Position numbers and translations under genes: made by a program. From Lachnospiraceae bacterium (GTDB lineage Bacteria > Bacillota > Clostridia > Lachnospirales > Lachnospiraceae): DNA of 64,000 nucleotides. The number at the start of each line of letters is the position of its first letter. Positions within the stretch are counted from its first letter, which is position 1. The stretch covers positions 62,001-126,000 of the forward strand of contig JAFTXG010000004.1 of NCBI GenBank assembly GCA_017461725.1, written 5' to 3'. Positions 17,987 to 27,190 of the stretch are shown piece after piece. The notes beneath the pieces are model-generated. The model was not told the DNA's origin, made no database searches, and saw only the letters and a list, made by a program, of their open reading frames with translations.

Positions 17987-19387
17987 CTAAATGTATTTAG
18001 TAATATCACCAAAAATCAGTGCCATGGGATAATCTCTGATGGGAAAGCTGGAATAAATATCTGCTCCTATAACTCCCTCCTCCTTCATTGTATCCGGTAT
18101 CGAATAAACACTGCCATCCATGAAATCTACCAAATGAACCTCCTTCATAAGTGCTGAAGCAATCGTAAATGTCCCCTCATAATCCGTTGTCATCAAATTA
18201 GAAGGAATCCAAAAAACATATATTTCATTATCCCCTATTTTAAAACCTCCCTGTATAATCTCGTCATGGCGCGGTTCCGCACTAAAAGTCAGTTCGCTGT
18301 GCTGTGGCTGAACCATAATCGGCAGATTTTTGATTTCAATCTCATCAGAGAAAACGCTTGCGAGATTCTGCATCACATAATAAGATAACTTCTCTTTATA
18401 TTCACCGGTTGCACATCCATTTTCATCAAACTCAGCAGCCAAAAGACCAAAATAGCCAAACTTACTTATCTTTTCACCCGGTTTGTAATCAAAACCTTCC
18501 ATCATATCCATTGCGGAGAAATAAGAGGTAAATTTTACATTTCCGAGCAAATCAACCATTGCGTGACGAAGTAATTGTTTTGCCTGTTTTCGCTCTGTCC
18601 AACTTCCTGTGCGAACCGCACCTGCGCCATTCCTTTTTGACTGCGAACCTGATTCACCCTGAATAATTTCAATCTTGTCATTATACATATCCGCAATTGC
18701 TTTATACACCTTTATGGTTTGAATGGCACCGACTTCATCGCGTGTATATTCATGAAAGGTCAACCCATCAATACACTCTCCCATCCCTGCCATAAATGCT
18801 GCATTTAAAAAATATACGTATTTCTTACAGACAGAACCGCCAATGATGTATGCATCTTTATAAGCCTCTCGAATCACCTTGGCTGTATCAACAACAAATT
18901 TTCCATATTCAGTTCCATCCGGACCAGACTTCCAACACCATGCTCCATCGGGCTCGTTCCAGACTTCCCATTCATGGATTCTGTCCTTAAAATGGCTTAC
19001 CACCTCATAAACATATGCTTTCCATGCTTCTAGATACTCCCCTGATGTAGGAGCTACTCCTGCTGCGCCAAAATACTTCTTCGCCTCATCACTATAGAGT
19101 CCATTGCCATAGCAGAGACAAATCCATGGACGCAATCCTCTCGCGATAAGGTTATCCACTACTTTATCAAGCCACGAAAAATCATAGACACCTTTTTCCT
19201 TTTCTGTTTTTGCCCAGCCAGACTGGATTCTTACCCATTTCACTCCCAATTCAGCCACTTTATCATATGCTTTTTCCGGATCAAAAGCATCCCTGTCTAA
19301 TTTCTCAAAACCTACTCCAAGGCGTGAATTTTGAACTTCAAGCGCATGCTTTGACTTTAATTTTCCTATTTTAATTAATCGTTCCAT
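17987..19387 (-). CDS. GH39-like glycoside hydrolase
   Basis: 466 residues without signal peptide, in the clan-A TIM-barrel pattern. EVWNEPDG gives the acid/base Glu at 145 and IIQGESGSQS the nucleophile Glu at 245, the spacing expected for retaining GH39-type beta-xylosidases or iduronidases. A small beta domain completes the C-terminus. It is the first gene of the operon running down to 12087 and has a strong AGGAGG site. It probably releases monosaccharides from an imported oligosaccharide; the exact linkage is not readable. Confidence 0.8.
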   Translation of the reverse strand: MERLIKIGKLKSKHALEVQNSRLGVGFEKLDRDAFDPEKAYDKVAELGVKWVRIQSGWAKTEKEKGVYDFSWLDKVVDNLIARGLRPWICLCYGNGLYSDEAKKYFGAAGVAPTSGEYLEAWKAYVYEVVSHFKDRIHEWEVWNEPDGAWCWKSGPDGTEYGKFVVDTAKVIREAYKDAYIIGGSVCKKYVYFLNAAFMAGMGECIDGLTFHEYTRDEVGAIQTIKVYKAIADMYNDKIEIIQGESGSQSKRNGAGAVRTGSWTERKQAKQLLRHAMVDLLGNVKFTSYFSAMDMMEGFDYKPGEKISKFGYFGLLAAEFDENGCATGEYKEKLSYYVMQNLASVFSDEIEIKNLPIMVQPQHSELTFSAEPRHDEIIQGGFKIGDNEIYVFWIPSNLMTTDYEGTFTIASALMKEVHLVDFMDGSVYSIPDTMKEEGVIGADIYSSFPIRDYPMALIFGDITKYI

Positions 19388-19514
19388 TATGTTGCCCTCC
19401 TTTTATTCGGATTACTTCCTAAATTTAGCACATTTCTCCCTTCGGTTTGTTATCGATAATTTCTCAATTAGTTAAAAATATAATGATTCATGCCTGCCAT
19501 GTTAATTGAACCAC

Positions 19515-19550
19515 AAAAAAGGTACTGTCACCCACTTTGGCAACAGTACC
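19515..19550 (-). terminator. Rho-independent terminator of the DUF5107 gene
   Basis: On the reverse strand a stem GGTACTGT with inner CC/GG pairs closes on a short loop and is followed by six T residues, ten bases after the stop of the DUF5107 protein. It separates that gene from the GH39 operon. Confidence 0.85.
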
Positions 19551-19559
19551 CTTCTACAC

Positions 19560-22500
19560 TTATAAAAAACCAAATCTTTGGAAGAAAAAGGCAAATAAAT
19601 TTTCGTTATTTAACTCTACAGAATGCAGGATACTCTCTGCTGCTTTCTTATGATTACCCATAAAATCATCGCAAAGGGCAGTCAGATACAAGTACTGTGC
19701 CTTTCTGAGTTTTGCAGGTTTATCCACGAATGGAATAAAGAACGGCGTGGTTCCGAAGTAACCGTTATCCTTTACGTCCTTGATCTTACTCCACTCTCGG
19801 ATATACTTAGTCATCAGATGCTGTGCTTTAGTCTCTTCACCTAAATGCATGAATGCCTTTGCCTGATAATAAGGCAATTCCTTCAGATGCATATTACTAA
19901 AATACTCAATCTGTATCGTTGCAATATAAGAGAAAATTGCAGCTGCTTCCTCTTTCTGTCCCAATCTTTCTAAACACAATGCCTCCTGATACTTCAGCGG
20001 TACCAGTTTGCAATGATTCCATATTCCTGCTCCCAGAGATTGTGGCAATACCTGTCCCTCTCGGAAGAATTTGATAGCATCTTCTAAATTGCCTTTGTCT
20101 AATTCTTTTTTACCTTTCACAAGATACGCAAACATATACTGGTCCGCAATCGCGTGTTCACCGCCCTCACATGGTACAAAATCATGAGACATCAACACCT
20201 CAATTGCCGCATCCGGCAAATCACATTGATTATAGGCTTTGGCAAGTTCTGTCAAGATATCATCGCGGGTAACACAAGGGGACTTTTTTATCAAAGCAAC
20301 TTTTTCTTCCGAGGCAATCGTCATCTTGTCCATCAACACCACTGTTTCATAGAGAAGTTCCTGATCATTTGGTCTTGCTTCTACCAGTTCTTTCATAATG
20401 CACAGTGCTCTCTCAGCCTGATTCAGATGACTGAAACATGCCACGGCCAGATTACGTCTTGCAATATAATTCTCTTCACATGCTTCCCAAAGATTCGCTG
20501 CCTTTTCATATTGCAACTTGTTATAATACAGACATCCCAGCAGCATCTTTGCCTCGCTGCTGTCCGTAGTCGAAATCACATCCTCTAAAACTGCGATCTC
20601 TTCATATCTGTGCGGATAGCATTTTCCGAGATCTGCCGCTTCTGCTTTCTTATAGTCTTCTATTCCACATACTCCCGCCATCTTCTTATAGAAACCAAGT
20701 GTATAGTAAAGTGCCTTACGCCTGCAATCCGGACGGCTTTCTTCTAGGCTGGAAAGCAATCTTACAATATCCTCATATCTTCCCATTGCTGCCAAATCAA
20801 AAGCAAGGTCAAGACAAGTCTGAACAGCATCACTGTCCATGCGAGCATAGAGGTCTGTTTTATCTGCCAAGAAACGCATCATATGGTCTAACGAATCACT
20901 CGCAAGCTGCTTTTTCACAATCACTTCCGCTTCTTCGATTTTTCCAAGTTCTCTCAGTGCAATCACAAGACACGCCAATGCCAGATTATTCTTTCTTCCG
21001 TAATCCAACGCATTTTCTGCATGACGCACTGCTTCCGCATAATCCTGACGCTTGATGTCAATCACTGCGATTCTTGTCATTGCCTTTGCGACACAGTCCG
21101 CAGCCCAATATGCTTTATAGTAGAAATCATACGCCTCTTTGGTATTTCCTTCTGCTTCCAAAATTCTGCCCATCGTATAATATGCTTCACCGCTTTGCAG
21201 GCGCTCATTGTATATCGTCAAGGCTTCAATGGCTCTTTTTGCATATGATTTTGCCGATTCCAGACAATATCGGTTAAGCTCATATTTCGCCATTGCCACT
21301 AACGACGGAATATGATTGATATTACGCTTCAAGGCTTCTTTCCAGAAACTGTCCGGATTGGTGTGCGGATCGCGATACTGGTCTACATGCACACCTGCCA
21401 GATATAATTCGTCGGCATTGTTCATGCCGGCTGCGGAAGGCATATCTGTAATTACCTCCGGCATATTGTATTTATCAAAAACTTTCTCTGTATATTCTGC
21501 CACACAAGCACCATCTGCTATCACTGTCACCGTCACAAATTTTGGCAGAACCGGTATCTCTGCAACCAAAACATCTGTCGGAATCAAATCGGTCGTTGTT
21601 TCAAAATAGATCGTGTTTTCATCAAAGATTTTTATCGTAGCTGACTTGTACGTTTTCGTCGTCTGCAATTTCAACAACCCTTGTTCTCTGTCAATACAGA
21701 ACGCACAGTTGAGGTTTGCGTAAGTTGGAGAACCGATTTTGGTAATCGGATACCAATGCTGAGAAAACTCTTTGGTTTCATACGGTGCGAGCCATGCAAA
21801 ATTCGGTTGATTGTCCGAATAAGAGCCTGCCATCAACTCCGCATATTCCCCATCTGTATCTGTAAGTGCATTCTCCCACGATTTTGACAGCTGACAATAC
21901 GCCCAGGTAAACATTTTCTTACCCGGTGAAATGTGATGGTCGCCAATATGTACCACACCGCACTCCTTCCCATGATCATAACCGCCAAAGAAATCATAAT
22001 CCGAAGCAGCCGCAAAGTAGGATGTGGCCTGTTTTGTATTCTTATGCCAGGAAATATCTCTGTCCTCTTCCATTGGTATTCCGTTGAACACACCGTTTCC
22101 GGCAATCGGATAGGTTGTTCTCGATTTCAAATAGTGGAAATTCACATAAGACACATCCTGCGGGAAAAAGATTTGATAGTTTTCATTTACCGGCACTGCC
22201 GCATTTTCCCACCAAAGAAATGATTTCTCCACAGCATTGCGGTTGTATAAACGCATTCTGGTTTCCAGGCTGGTCTCGCCCGGTCTCAAAATAACACTTA
22301 CCATGCCCTTCATTCTGTCAATCGGATCATGCTCGGACAGATGACAGGCAACTGCGCCGTCTTCCATCTCTTCTACCGTAAAATCGCACGGCATGAATCC
22401 GGATGCACGATGATGGAATGGCCAGTTAAATTCCACTCCGCCGGAAATCCAAGAGCCTAAAACACCAATCAGAGCCGGCTTAATCACATGTTGCTTATAA

Positions 22501-22781
22501 AAATAGTCGTATCCCGTTGTCTTATCCAACGCAGAATAGATTCTGCCTCCGATTTCCGGCAAAATTTCAATTTTTACATATTCATTCTCCAAAGTAACTA
22601 ACGTGTACTCTTTATCCTCCTTATGCGTGCGGTCCACTTCCATCACCACTTTGTTCGGATATGGTCTCCCGCTTGTTCTCTGATGCACACGATTTTCCGC
22701 AAACATCGGCATTTCTTCTGCCGCCGGTTCCGGATATGTAGGGATTACAATTTTTCCAATTTCGAACTTCACTCTACCCAA
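19560..22781 (-). CDS. DUF5107 domain protein with TPR repeats
   Basis: 1073 residues. The first roughly 330 form the DUF5107 sugar-mutarotase-like beta sandwich (EIGGRIYSALDKTTGYDYFYK, VEFNWPFHHRASGFMPCDF), followed by a linker and a long array of TPR helices to the C-terminus. Such proteins are common beside glycan-use genes in Firmicutes and are thought to bind or process carbohydrates. No export signal is seen. The start is a TTG at 22781 with AGGAGG at seven-base spacing; the next in-frame GTG is too far from it. It is divergent from an AraC regulator that probably controls it. Confidence 0.85.
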   Translation of the reverse strand: MGRVKFEIGKIVIPTYPEPAAEEMPMFAENRVHQRTSGRPYPNKVVMEVDRTHKEDKEYTLVTLENEYVKIEILPEIGGRIYSALDKTTGYDYFYKQHVIKPALIGVLGSWISGGVEFNWPFHHRASGFMPCDFTVEEMEDGAVACHLSEHDPIDRMKGMVSVILRPGETSLETRMRLYNRNAVEKSFLWWENAAVPVNENYQIFFPQDVSYVNFHYLKSRTTYPIAGNGVFNGIPMEEDRDISWHKNTKQATSYFAAASDYDFFGGYDHGKECGVVHIGDHHISPGKKMFTWAYCQLSKSWENALTDTDGEYAELMAGSYSDNQPNFAWLAPYETKEFSQHWYPITKIGSPTYANLNCAFCIDREQGLLKLQTTKTYKSATIKIFDENTIYFETTTDLIPTDVLVAEIPVLPKFVTVTVIADGACVAEYTEKVFDKYNMPEVITDMPSAAGMNNADELYLAGVHVDQYRDPHTNPDSFWKEALKRNINHIPSLVAMAKYELNRYCLESAKSYAKRAIEALTIYNERLQSGEAYYTMGRILEAEGNTKEAYDFYYKAYWAADCVAKAMTRIAVIDIKRQDYAEAVRHAENALDYGRKNNLALACLVIALRELGKIEEAEVIVKKQLASDSLDHMMRFLADKTDLYARMDSDAVQTCLDLAFDLAAMGRYEDIVRLLSSLEESRPDCRRKALYYTLGFYKKMAGVCGIEDYKKAEAADLGKCYPHRYEEIAVLEDVISTTDSSEAKMLLGCLYYNKLQYEKAANLWEACEENYIARRNLAVACFSHLNQAERALCIMKELVEARPNDQELLYETVVLMDKMTIASEEKVALIKKSPCVTRDDILTELAKAYNQCDLPDAAIEVLMSHDFVPCEGGEHAIADQYMFAYLVKGKKELDKGNLEDAIKFFREGQVLPQSLGAGIWNHCKLVPLKYQEALCLERLGQKEEAAAIFSYIATIQIEYFSNMHLKELPYYQAKAFMHLGEETKAQHLMTKYIREWSKIKDVKDNGYFGTTPFFIPFVDKPAKLRKAQYLYLTALCDDFMGNHKKAAESILHSVELNNENLFAFFFQRFGFL

Positions 22782-22897
22782 AACAATTCCTCCTTGATTT
22801 TTGAATTATCTTATTATATTCTATAAGAAGCAACCATTAATTTATATATAGAAACTTACTGATTTTTTAACAAATCTTACTATAGGAGTTATATTTT

Positions 22898-23677
22898 ATG
22901 TTATTGCTGCCCGAAAATATCAGATGCGGTTATTGTGATTGCAGTGAGTTTGGCGGATTGAAAATTTCCCCACCAAGAATCGTATATCAGTATGAGATAG
23001 AATTTTACCTTGAAGATGGTCTGACAACAACTGCTGACGACAAAACATACGACATAAAGAAACACTTTATACAGATTGCCACTCCGGGACAGGTTCGGCA
23101 TAGTGTGCTTCCGTTTCAGACTGCCTACTTAAAGTTTTCAGCCACGGGCGAACTGGCGGATGCTTTATCTCGTGCACCGAAATATTTCTGCAGCAGCCAT
23201 CCTCAAGTCATGCTCGATTTGATGAAAGAAATTATACTACTCAATGAGAGTGACAACCACATACTGCTACACAGCTGTATACTATCGCTCATTCACACCG
23301 TACTTGCAGATTCCCAAATACCGGCAGAGCGACAGGGTGAAAATTACCATGTCATTTCAAATGCCAAAAGATACATAGAAGCTCATTATGCGGAGCGCAT
23401 TACGCTCAAGGATATTGCAGAAAGTGTGTATTTAAGCAGTATCTACTTTCACAATATTTTCACTTCTGCTCTTGGTATGACACCTCATCAATATCTGACA
23501 AACTATCGGATTGAAAAAGTGAAAGAGCATTTGTGGAACACCCAAAAAAGCGTCAGTGAAATTGCTGAAATCACAGGTTTCGGATGCCAGCAATATCTGA
23601 ATAAGGTATTTAAAAAAGAAACCGGCATGACACCGATTTCTTATCGAAAGGCGTTTCAGAAAAACTATTTACTTTAA
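22898..23677 (+). CDS. AraC family transcriptional regulator
   Basis: 259 residues. The N-terminal half (to about 150) is a cupin-like sensing domain. The C-terminal AraC double helix-turn-helix starts near AKRYIEAHYAERITLKD and ends GMTPISYRKAF. It is transcribed divergently from the DUF5107 gene across a 116-base gap, the usual arrangement for a local activator responding to a sugar. A TATAGGAG ribosome site precedes the ATG. Confidence 0.9.
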   Translation: MLLLPENIRCGYCDCSEFGGLKISPPRIVYQYEIEFYLEDGLTTTADDKTYDIKKHFIQIATPGQVRHSVLPFQTAYLKFSATGELADALSRAPKYFCSSHPQVMLDLMKEIILLNESDNHILLHSCILSLIHTVLADSQIPAERQGENYHVISNAKRYIEAHYAERITLKDIAESVYLSSIYFHNIFTSALGMTPHQYLTNYRIEKVKEHLWNTQKSVSEIAEITGFGCQQYLNKVFKKETGMTPISYRKAFQKNYLL

Positions 23678-23695
23678 CATTGGAGGCGCTTAATC

Positions 23696-23761
23696 ATGAT
23701 TTAATTTGGAATTATCGGCGCGGATACAATTAGCACCTCTACTCAGATTAATTTTTGCTGA
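23696..23761 (+). pseudogene. 5' stub of a Gfo/Idh/MocA oxidoreductase gene
   Basis: After the AraC gene, a GGAGG site and ATG at 23696 open a frame that reads Met-Ile-stop and then FGIIGADTIS, the classic N-terminal Rossmann sequence of Gfo/Idh/MocA oxidoreductases. The homology ends within about 15 codons and the rest of the gene is absent. The nonsense codon and missing body show a deleted gene, probably once co-transcribed with the AraC regulator. The end coordinate overlaps the 3' end of the small membrane-protein gene. Confidence 0.6.
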
Positions 23762-24017
23762 GTAAGTAAATGGCAAAGATATCAGCGAGTGCAGTGAGGA
23801 GAAAGATCATTCCTGCCGCTGCCATCTTGAGCCGATAAGAAGTCATTCCGTCCTGCCCGATATTTACGAGCAGTATGCTCAATACACAGACCATCAACAT
23901 GATCTTTGAAAACCGCTTTACTACCAACCGCACGAAAGAAAATGCGATCAGGAGTAACCGAACAATAAGTGAACACAACAGGATTGCACCATCTCTCAGA
24001 AATACAACTGCATTCAT
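23748..24017 (-). CDS. Small hypothetical membrane protein
   Basis: 89 residues with two or three hydrophobic segments (about 9-30, 38-52 and 64-86) and short basic loops. An AAGGAGGG ribosome site six bases before the ATG argues that it is translated. No family is recognised and no partner is evident. It lies between the oxidoreductase stub and a repeat-rich intergenic region. Confidence 0.55.
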   Translation of the reverse strand: MNAVVFLRDGAILLCSLIVRLLLIAFSFVRLVVKRFSKIMLMVCVLSILLVNIGQDGMTSYRLKMAAAGMIFLLTALADIFAIYLLSKN

Positions 24018-24560
24018 GGAACTCCCTCCTTATGCAAATAAAATATACTGTACTCTGAGCATAGCAGGATATGTAAGATATGTAAAATGTGCGAAATAAG
24101 GAATCTCGCTTGCGAGATTCCTGCACCGAGCGCGGTCGCGACAGCGACATCTTCCCCACGCGCGCAGTGTGCATCCGCCCGGAGGGGTTTTAACTTACAG
24201 GAAATTTCTCTGAAATTTTCTGTAAGTTAGAAAACGCTGCAGGCTTCCACCCGCAGCATCACCATGATAAATCAGATTAAATTATGTCAAATCCGGTCAA
24301 ATCCAGCGATACCACATCAGCCGATTTCCATCAAAATACTATGAGGCGTTCGGTGTCCAAACGTGGGCAGATCAAGCGATAAAATCCACCTCGAAAACAG
24401 CCCGAAATCCACCCAAAATCCGCCTCAATTTGTCCTATTTTTTAACACATTTGGGGTCAAAAATGCCCATTTGTCCTATGGTTAACACATAAAAACACGA
24501 TCAAAACAGGTCAAACCGCGTCAAACCCAGTCAAACAAAATCAGCGTTTCCGGACATAAG
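24018..24560. repeat. Gene-free region of palindromes and phased short repeats
   Basis: About 540 bases without a credible gene. It holds a palindrome at 24100-24121 (10-bp arms, 2-base centre), an 18-bp stem at 24191-24229 with one G-T pair, two copies of ATTTGTCCTAT followed closely by TTAACACAT (24428-24450, 24469-24490), and TCAAA at an exact 10-base period (24501, 24511, 24521, 24531), with GTCAAA again at 24286 and 24296. Several of these look like dispersed intergenic repeats rather than regulatory sites of one gene. Confidence 0.55.
24191..24229. repeat. Strong 18-bp inverted repeat
   Basis: TAACTTACAGGAAATTTC pairs with GAAATTTTCTGTAAGTTA around a TCT loop, with a single G-T pair. 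No T-tract follows in either direction, so it is not an ordinary terminator. Confidence 0.7.
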
Positions 24561-24597
24561 AAAAACCCCGGAAAGCGTTGATTTTCCAGGGTTTTTT
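24561..24597 (-). terminator. Rho-independent terminator of rplM-rpsI
   Basis: On the reverse strand the arms AAAAAACCCTGGAAA and TTTCCGGGGTTTTT form a stem with an eight-base loop and a terminal T-run, about 30 bases after the rpsI stop. Confidence 0.85.
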
Positions 24598-24626
24598 GGC
24601 ATTTTCGATTGTAAAAATCCAGCAAA

Positions 24627-25019
24627 TTATCGCTTGCTGAACTGAGGAGCACGACGAGCTGCCTTGAGACCGTACTTCTTTCTCTCCTTCATACGAGGAT
24701 CTCTGGTCAGGTAGCCTGCCTTCTTCAGTACAGGACGGTAGTCAGCATCTGCCTGAAGCAGTGCTCTGGACAGACCGTGACGGATAGCACCAGCCTGGCC
24801 GGTGAAGCCGCCGCCATGAACGTTAACGATAACATCGAACTTGTCAACAGTCTCGGTAGCAACGAGAGGCTGACGAACGATAACCTTCAGAGTCTCCAGA
24901 CCGAAATACTCGTCCAGACCTCTCTTATTTACAGTAATCACACCGGTACCGGGTACAAGGTAAACACGTGCGATGGATTTCTTTCTTCTTCCAGTTCCGT
25001 AGAATTTTGTAGTAGCCAC
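24627..25019 (-). CDS. rpsI: 30S ribosomal protein S9
   Basis: 130 residues, full length for S9. The N-terminus [15 protein letters not shown] and the C-terminal tail APQFSKR, which reaches the ribosomal P site, are diagnostic. It is the second gene of the rplM-rpsI operon, 27 bases after rplM, and ends at a clear terminator. Codon use is the restricted set of a highly expressed gene. Confidence 0.99.
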   Translation of the reverse strand: MATTKFYGTGRRKKSIARVYLVPGTGVITVNKRGLDEYFGLETLKVIVRQPLVATETVDKFDVIVNVHGGGFTGQAGAIRHGLSRALLQADADYRPVLKKAGYLTRDPRMKERKKYGLKAARRAPQFSKR

Positions 25020-25046
25020 TATAATTTCCTCCTTCCAGCGCCTCGA

Positions 25047-25475
25047 TTAAAATGTCAGTACTTCGGGCTTCTGAGCAGCATGAGGATGTTCAGCGCCTGC
25101 GTATACATGAAGCTTGGTGTACATCTGTCTTCCTAAAGGTCCCTTGGGAAGCATACCCTTAACTGCAAGCTCTACAACCTGCTCGGGCTTCTTCTGGAGC
25201 ATCTCTCTCAGAGTGGTCTCCTTCATGCCACCAACGAATCCGGAATGATGATAATAGATCTTCTGATCCAGCTTCTTGCCGGTAACAACGATCTTATCAG
25301 CGTTAACAATAACTACATAATCGCCGCAATCCATATGAGGAGTGTAAATCGGCTTGTTCTTTCCTCTCAAAACCTTAGCTACTTCAGATGCCAGACGACC
25401 AAGAGTCTGTCCCTGAGCATCTACTACATACCACTTTCTATCGATGGTAGCCGGACTAGCCATAAATGTCTTCAT
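25047..25475 (-). CDS. rplM: 50S ribosomal protein L13
   Basis: 142 residues, standard length. Recognisable parts are [18 protein letters not shown], the [15 protein letters not shown] segment and [21 protein letters not shown]13 is an early assembly protein of the large subunit. The gene has an AAGGAGG site and is driven by the strong promoter at 25589-25617. Confidence 0.99.
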   Translation of the reverse strand: MKTFMASPATIDRKWYVVDAQGQTLGRLASEVAKVLRGKNKPIYTPHMDCGDYVVIVNADKIVVTGKKLDQKIYYHHSGFVGGMKETTLREMLQKKPEQVVELAVKGMLPKGPLGRQMYTKLHVYAGAEHPHAAQKPEVLTF

Positions 25476-25582
25476 CGGTAAACCTCCTTGTTTATCTCAC
25501 AACAATGATTTCATCGCTCTGCATCAACCGGTCTGACAGTCTTCCGGGGCATAGGTTTCCTGGTGAGCCTGGTTGTCACAGC
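25476..25582 (-). promoter_or_regulatory. rplM 5' leader, possibly an L13-type autoregulatory leader
   Basis: About 105 bases of transcribed leader precede rplM. It contains CCGG arms that can close a small stem (CCGGAAG...ACCGG on the reverse strand) and other short pairings. Firmicutes rplM transcripts often carry an L13-binding leader RNA; the position fits, but the consensus could not be confirmed by eye. Confidence 0.35.
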
Positions 25583-25588
25583 CTCCTA

Positions 25589-25617
25589 AATATAGCACAC
25601 GAAGTCGGGTGTGTCAA
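25589..25617 (-). promoter_or_regulatory. rplM-rpsI promoter
   Basis: Reverse strand TTGACA (25612-25617), 17-base spacer, TATATT (25589-25594): a near-consensus vegetative promoter as expected for ribosomal proteins. Confidence 0.88.
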
Positions 25618-25667
25618 CCTCTTTTTTACTTATTTTTCAAGTATTTTTTCTTGTACAATTCGTTGTC

Positions 25668-25740
25668 AGGCTGCTGCAAAATAGCCCAAAACTTATTTGC
25701 AAAAAAGAAACATTTAATGTAAGGCTATTTGCAGCAGCCT
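25668..25740. repeat. 73-base inverted repeat downstream of the alcohol dehydrogenase
   Basis: AGGCTGCTGCAAAATAGCC (25668-25686) pairs with GGCTATTTGCAGCAGCCT (25723-25740), 18 bp with one bulged A, around a 36-base AT-rich loop. It begins ten bases after the dehydrogenase stop and may act as its 3' end, but lacks a terminal T-run. Confidence 0.55.
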
Positions 25741-25750
25741 ACACCTCTTA

Positions 25751-26938
25751 TCAATGATTTGCCATCTTATAAATCTCGATCACTTCATCCTTTGTCAGCT
25801 TCTTGAAGCTACCCAAAGTTGCAGTTCCCTTCGCGGTGGGATTGTCCGCCAGCTTTCCAAGCATCTCCTCGTCCTGCACAGGAATATTTGCCTCGGTGAA
25901 GCAGGTGGGCATATCCAGTTCCTTGAAATAGTCCACCGTAGCCTTGATACCGGCCAACGCTGCCTTTTCGTCATCCGCCTCATCGATGCCCCAAACATTG
26001 CGCGCGTAGCGGGCGAACCGGGAAGGATTTTCCTGCCATACATACTCGGCAAACCAGCCCCACATCACGGACAGGCTGGCACCGTGTGCCGTGTCAAACC
26101 ATGCACTCAGGGGATGTCCCAGACCATGAACACTGAAATCGCGGATGCCGCCCAGACCGGTCAGACCGTTGTGGGAGATACTTCCGCACCACATCAATTC
26201 GCTCATAGCATCGTAATCACATTTATTCTTCGCAGCCACCTTGCCAGCCGCAATGGTGGTGCGCAGCACAGACTCCGCGATCTGGTCGGTCAGCTCATTA
26301 CCGATACCGGCCTTTCCACAGAAATAGCGATCCAGTGTGTGCATCATAATATCCACGATACCGCATCTCACCTGATAATCGGGCAGTGTGTAGGTCAGCT
26401 CGGGGTTCATGATGGAAAATGCCGGGCGGTTAAAGGGCGTGGAGATACCCTTCTTATAATGTGTCTCCTCGTTGGTCAATACCGCAGAATCACTCATCTC
26501 GGTGCCGGTTGCGGACAGCGTCAGCACGCAGCCGATGGGAAGAGATTTGGTCAACGGAATCTTTTTCAGCCACAGATCCCAGAAGTCCTTATCCGGGTTG
26601 GCTGTGCCGTGGGCAACCGCTTTGCCGGTATCGATGGCACTTCCGCCTCCCACTGCCAGCACAAAATCTGCTCCAAACTCAATAGCTTCCTTGATCATTT
26701 CCTTTGCCTTTGCGAGGGTGGGATTAGGCTTTACACCGCCACTGGCCATGCAGGCAATGCCTTCCTCTTCCAGCTGCTTCATCACGCGATCCAACAGACC
26801 ACTGCGCACCACGCTGCCGCCGCCGTACACAACGAACACTCTGGTACCGCCGAACTCCTTCACCAATTTACCGGTCTGTAATTCTGTGTCTTTTCCGAAA
26901 ACTACTTTTGTAGGTGTGTACTGTTCAAATGCCAACAT
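25751..26938 (-). CDS. Iron-containing alcohol dehydrogenase
   Basis: 395 residues, the usual length of the group III YqhD/BdhA-like dehydrogenases that reduce aldehydes to alcohols with NAD(P)H. The GGGSAIDTGKAVA segment is the cofactor-binding signature. The metal ligands lie in VDIMMHTLDRYF and HGLGHPLSAWFDTAHGA. It stands alone behind its own promoter. In a fermenting anaerobe it probably disposes of reducing power; the aldehyde substrate is not evident. Confidence 0.93.
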   Translation of the reverse strand: MLAFEQYTPTKVVFGKDTELQTGKLVKEFGGTRVFVVYGGGSVVRSGLLDRVMKQLEEEGIACMASGGVKPNPTLAKAKEMIKEAIEFGADFVLAVGGGSAIDTGKAVAHGTANPDKDFWDLWLKKIPLTKSLPIGCVLTLSATGTEMSDSAVLTNEETHYKKGISTPFNRPAFSIMNPELTYTLPDYQVRCGIVDIMMHTLDRYFCGKAGIGNELTDQIAESVLRTTIAAGKVAAKNKCDYDAMSELMWCGSISHNGLTGLGGIRDFSVHGLGHPLSAWFDTAHGASLSVMWGWFAEYVWQENPSRFARYARNVWGIDEADDEKAALAGIKATVDYFKELDMPTCFTEANIPVQDEEMLGKLADNPTAKGTATLGSFKKLTKDEVIEIYKMANH

Positions 26939-27028
26939 ATCCGTTCCTCCTTTTTATCCAAGCCGGGCACCGCCCTTTGTACGATCCCCGTACGCGCCGC
27001 ACCTCAACTGATATGATTACCTACCCAC

Positions 27029-27057
27029 ATTTTAATCTAAGTCAGCAAAATAATCAA
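27029..27057 (-). promoter_or_regulatory. Promoter of the alcohol dehydrogenase gene
   Basis: Reverse strand TTGATT (27052-27057), 17-base spacer, TAAAAT (27029-27034), about 90 bases upstream of the start. Confidence 0.7.
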
Positions 27058-27128
27058 CCAAAATACACCTGGTTTTCCATTAAATTTCCAACGCCATCAA
27101 AAACATCACCGAAACTCTCTCATAAAAG

Positions 27129-27153
27129 AAAAAAAGCCGTGTCTCCACAGCTT
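27129..27153 (-). terminator. Rho-independent terminator of the pit operon
   Basis: Reverse strand AAGCTGTG, GAGA loop, CACGGCTT and a run of T, 38 bases past the pit stop. The tetraloop and T-run make this a strong terminator. Confidence 0.88.
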
Positions 27154-27190
27154 CTCTTCTCAATCGGCTTCGCCGAACTCTATGTAGCTA

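Noticed and set aside
23782-24174. 130-codon reverse frame overlapping the small membrane protein
   Set aside because: Arg/Ser-rich product, no ribosome site, and it runs through palindromic repeat DNA; the 89-residue frame has an AAGGAGGG site and membrane segments.
24240-24540. CRISPR array
   Set aside because: The repeats are 5-10 bases with no regular spacers of 30 or so bases; no cas genes in the window.
25754-26881. 375-codon forward frame
   Set aside because: Shadow of the iron alcohol dehydrogenase gene on the other strand.
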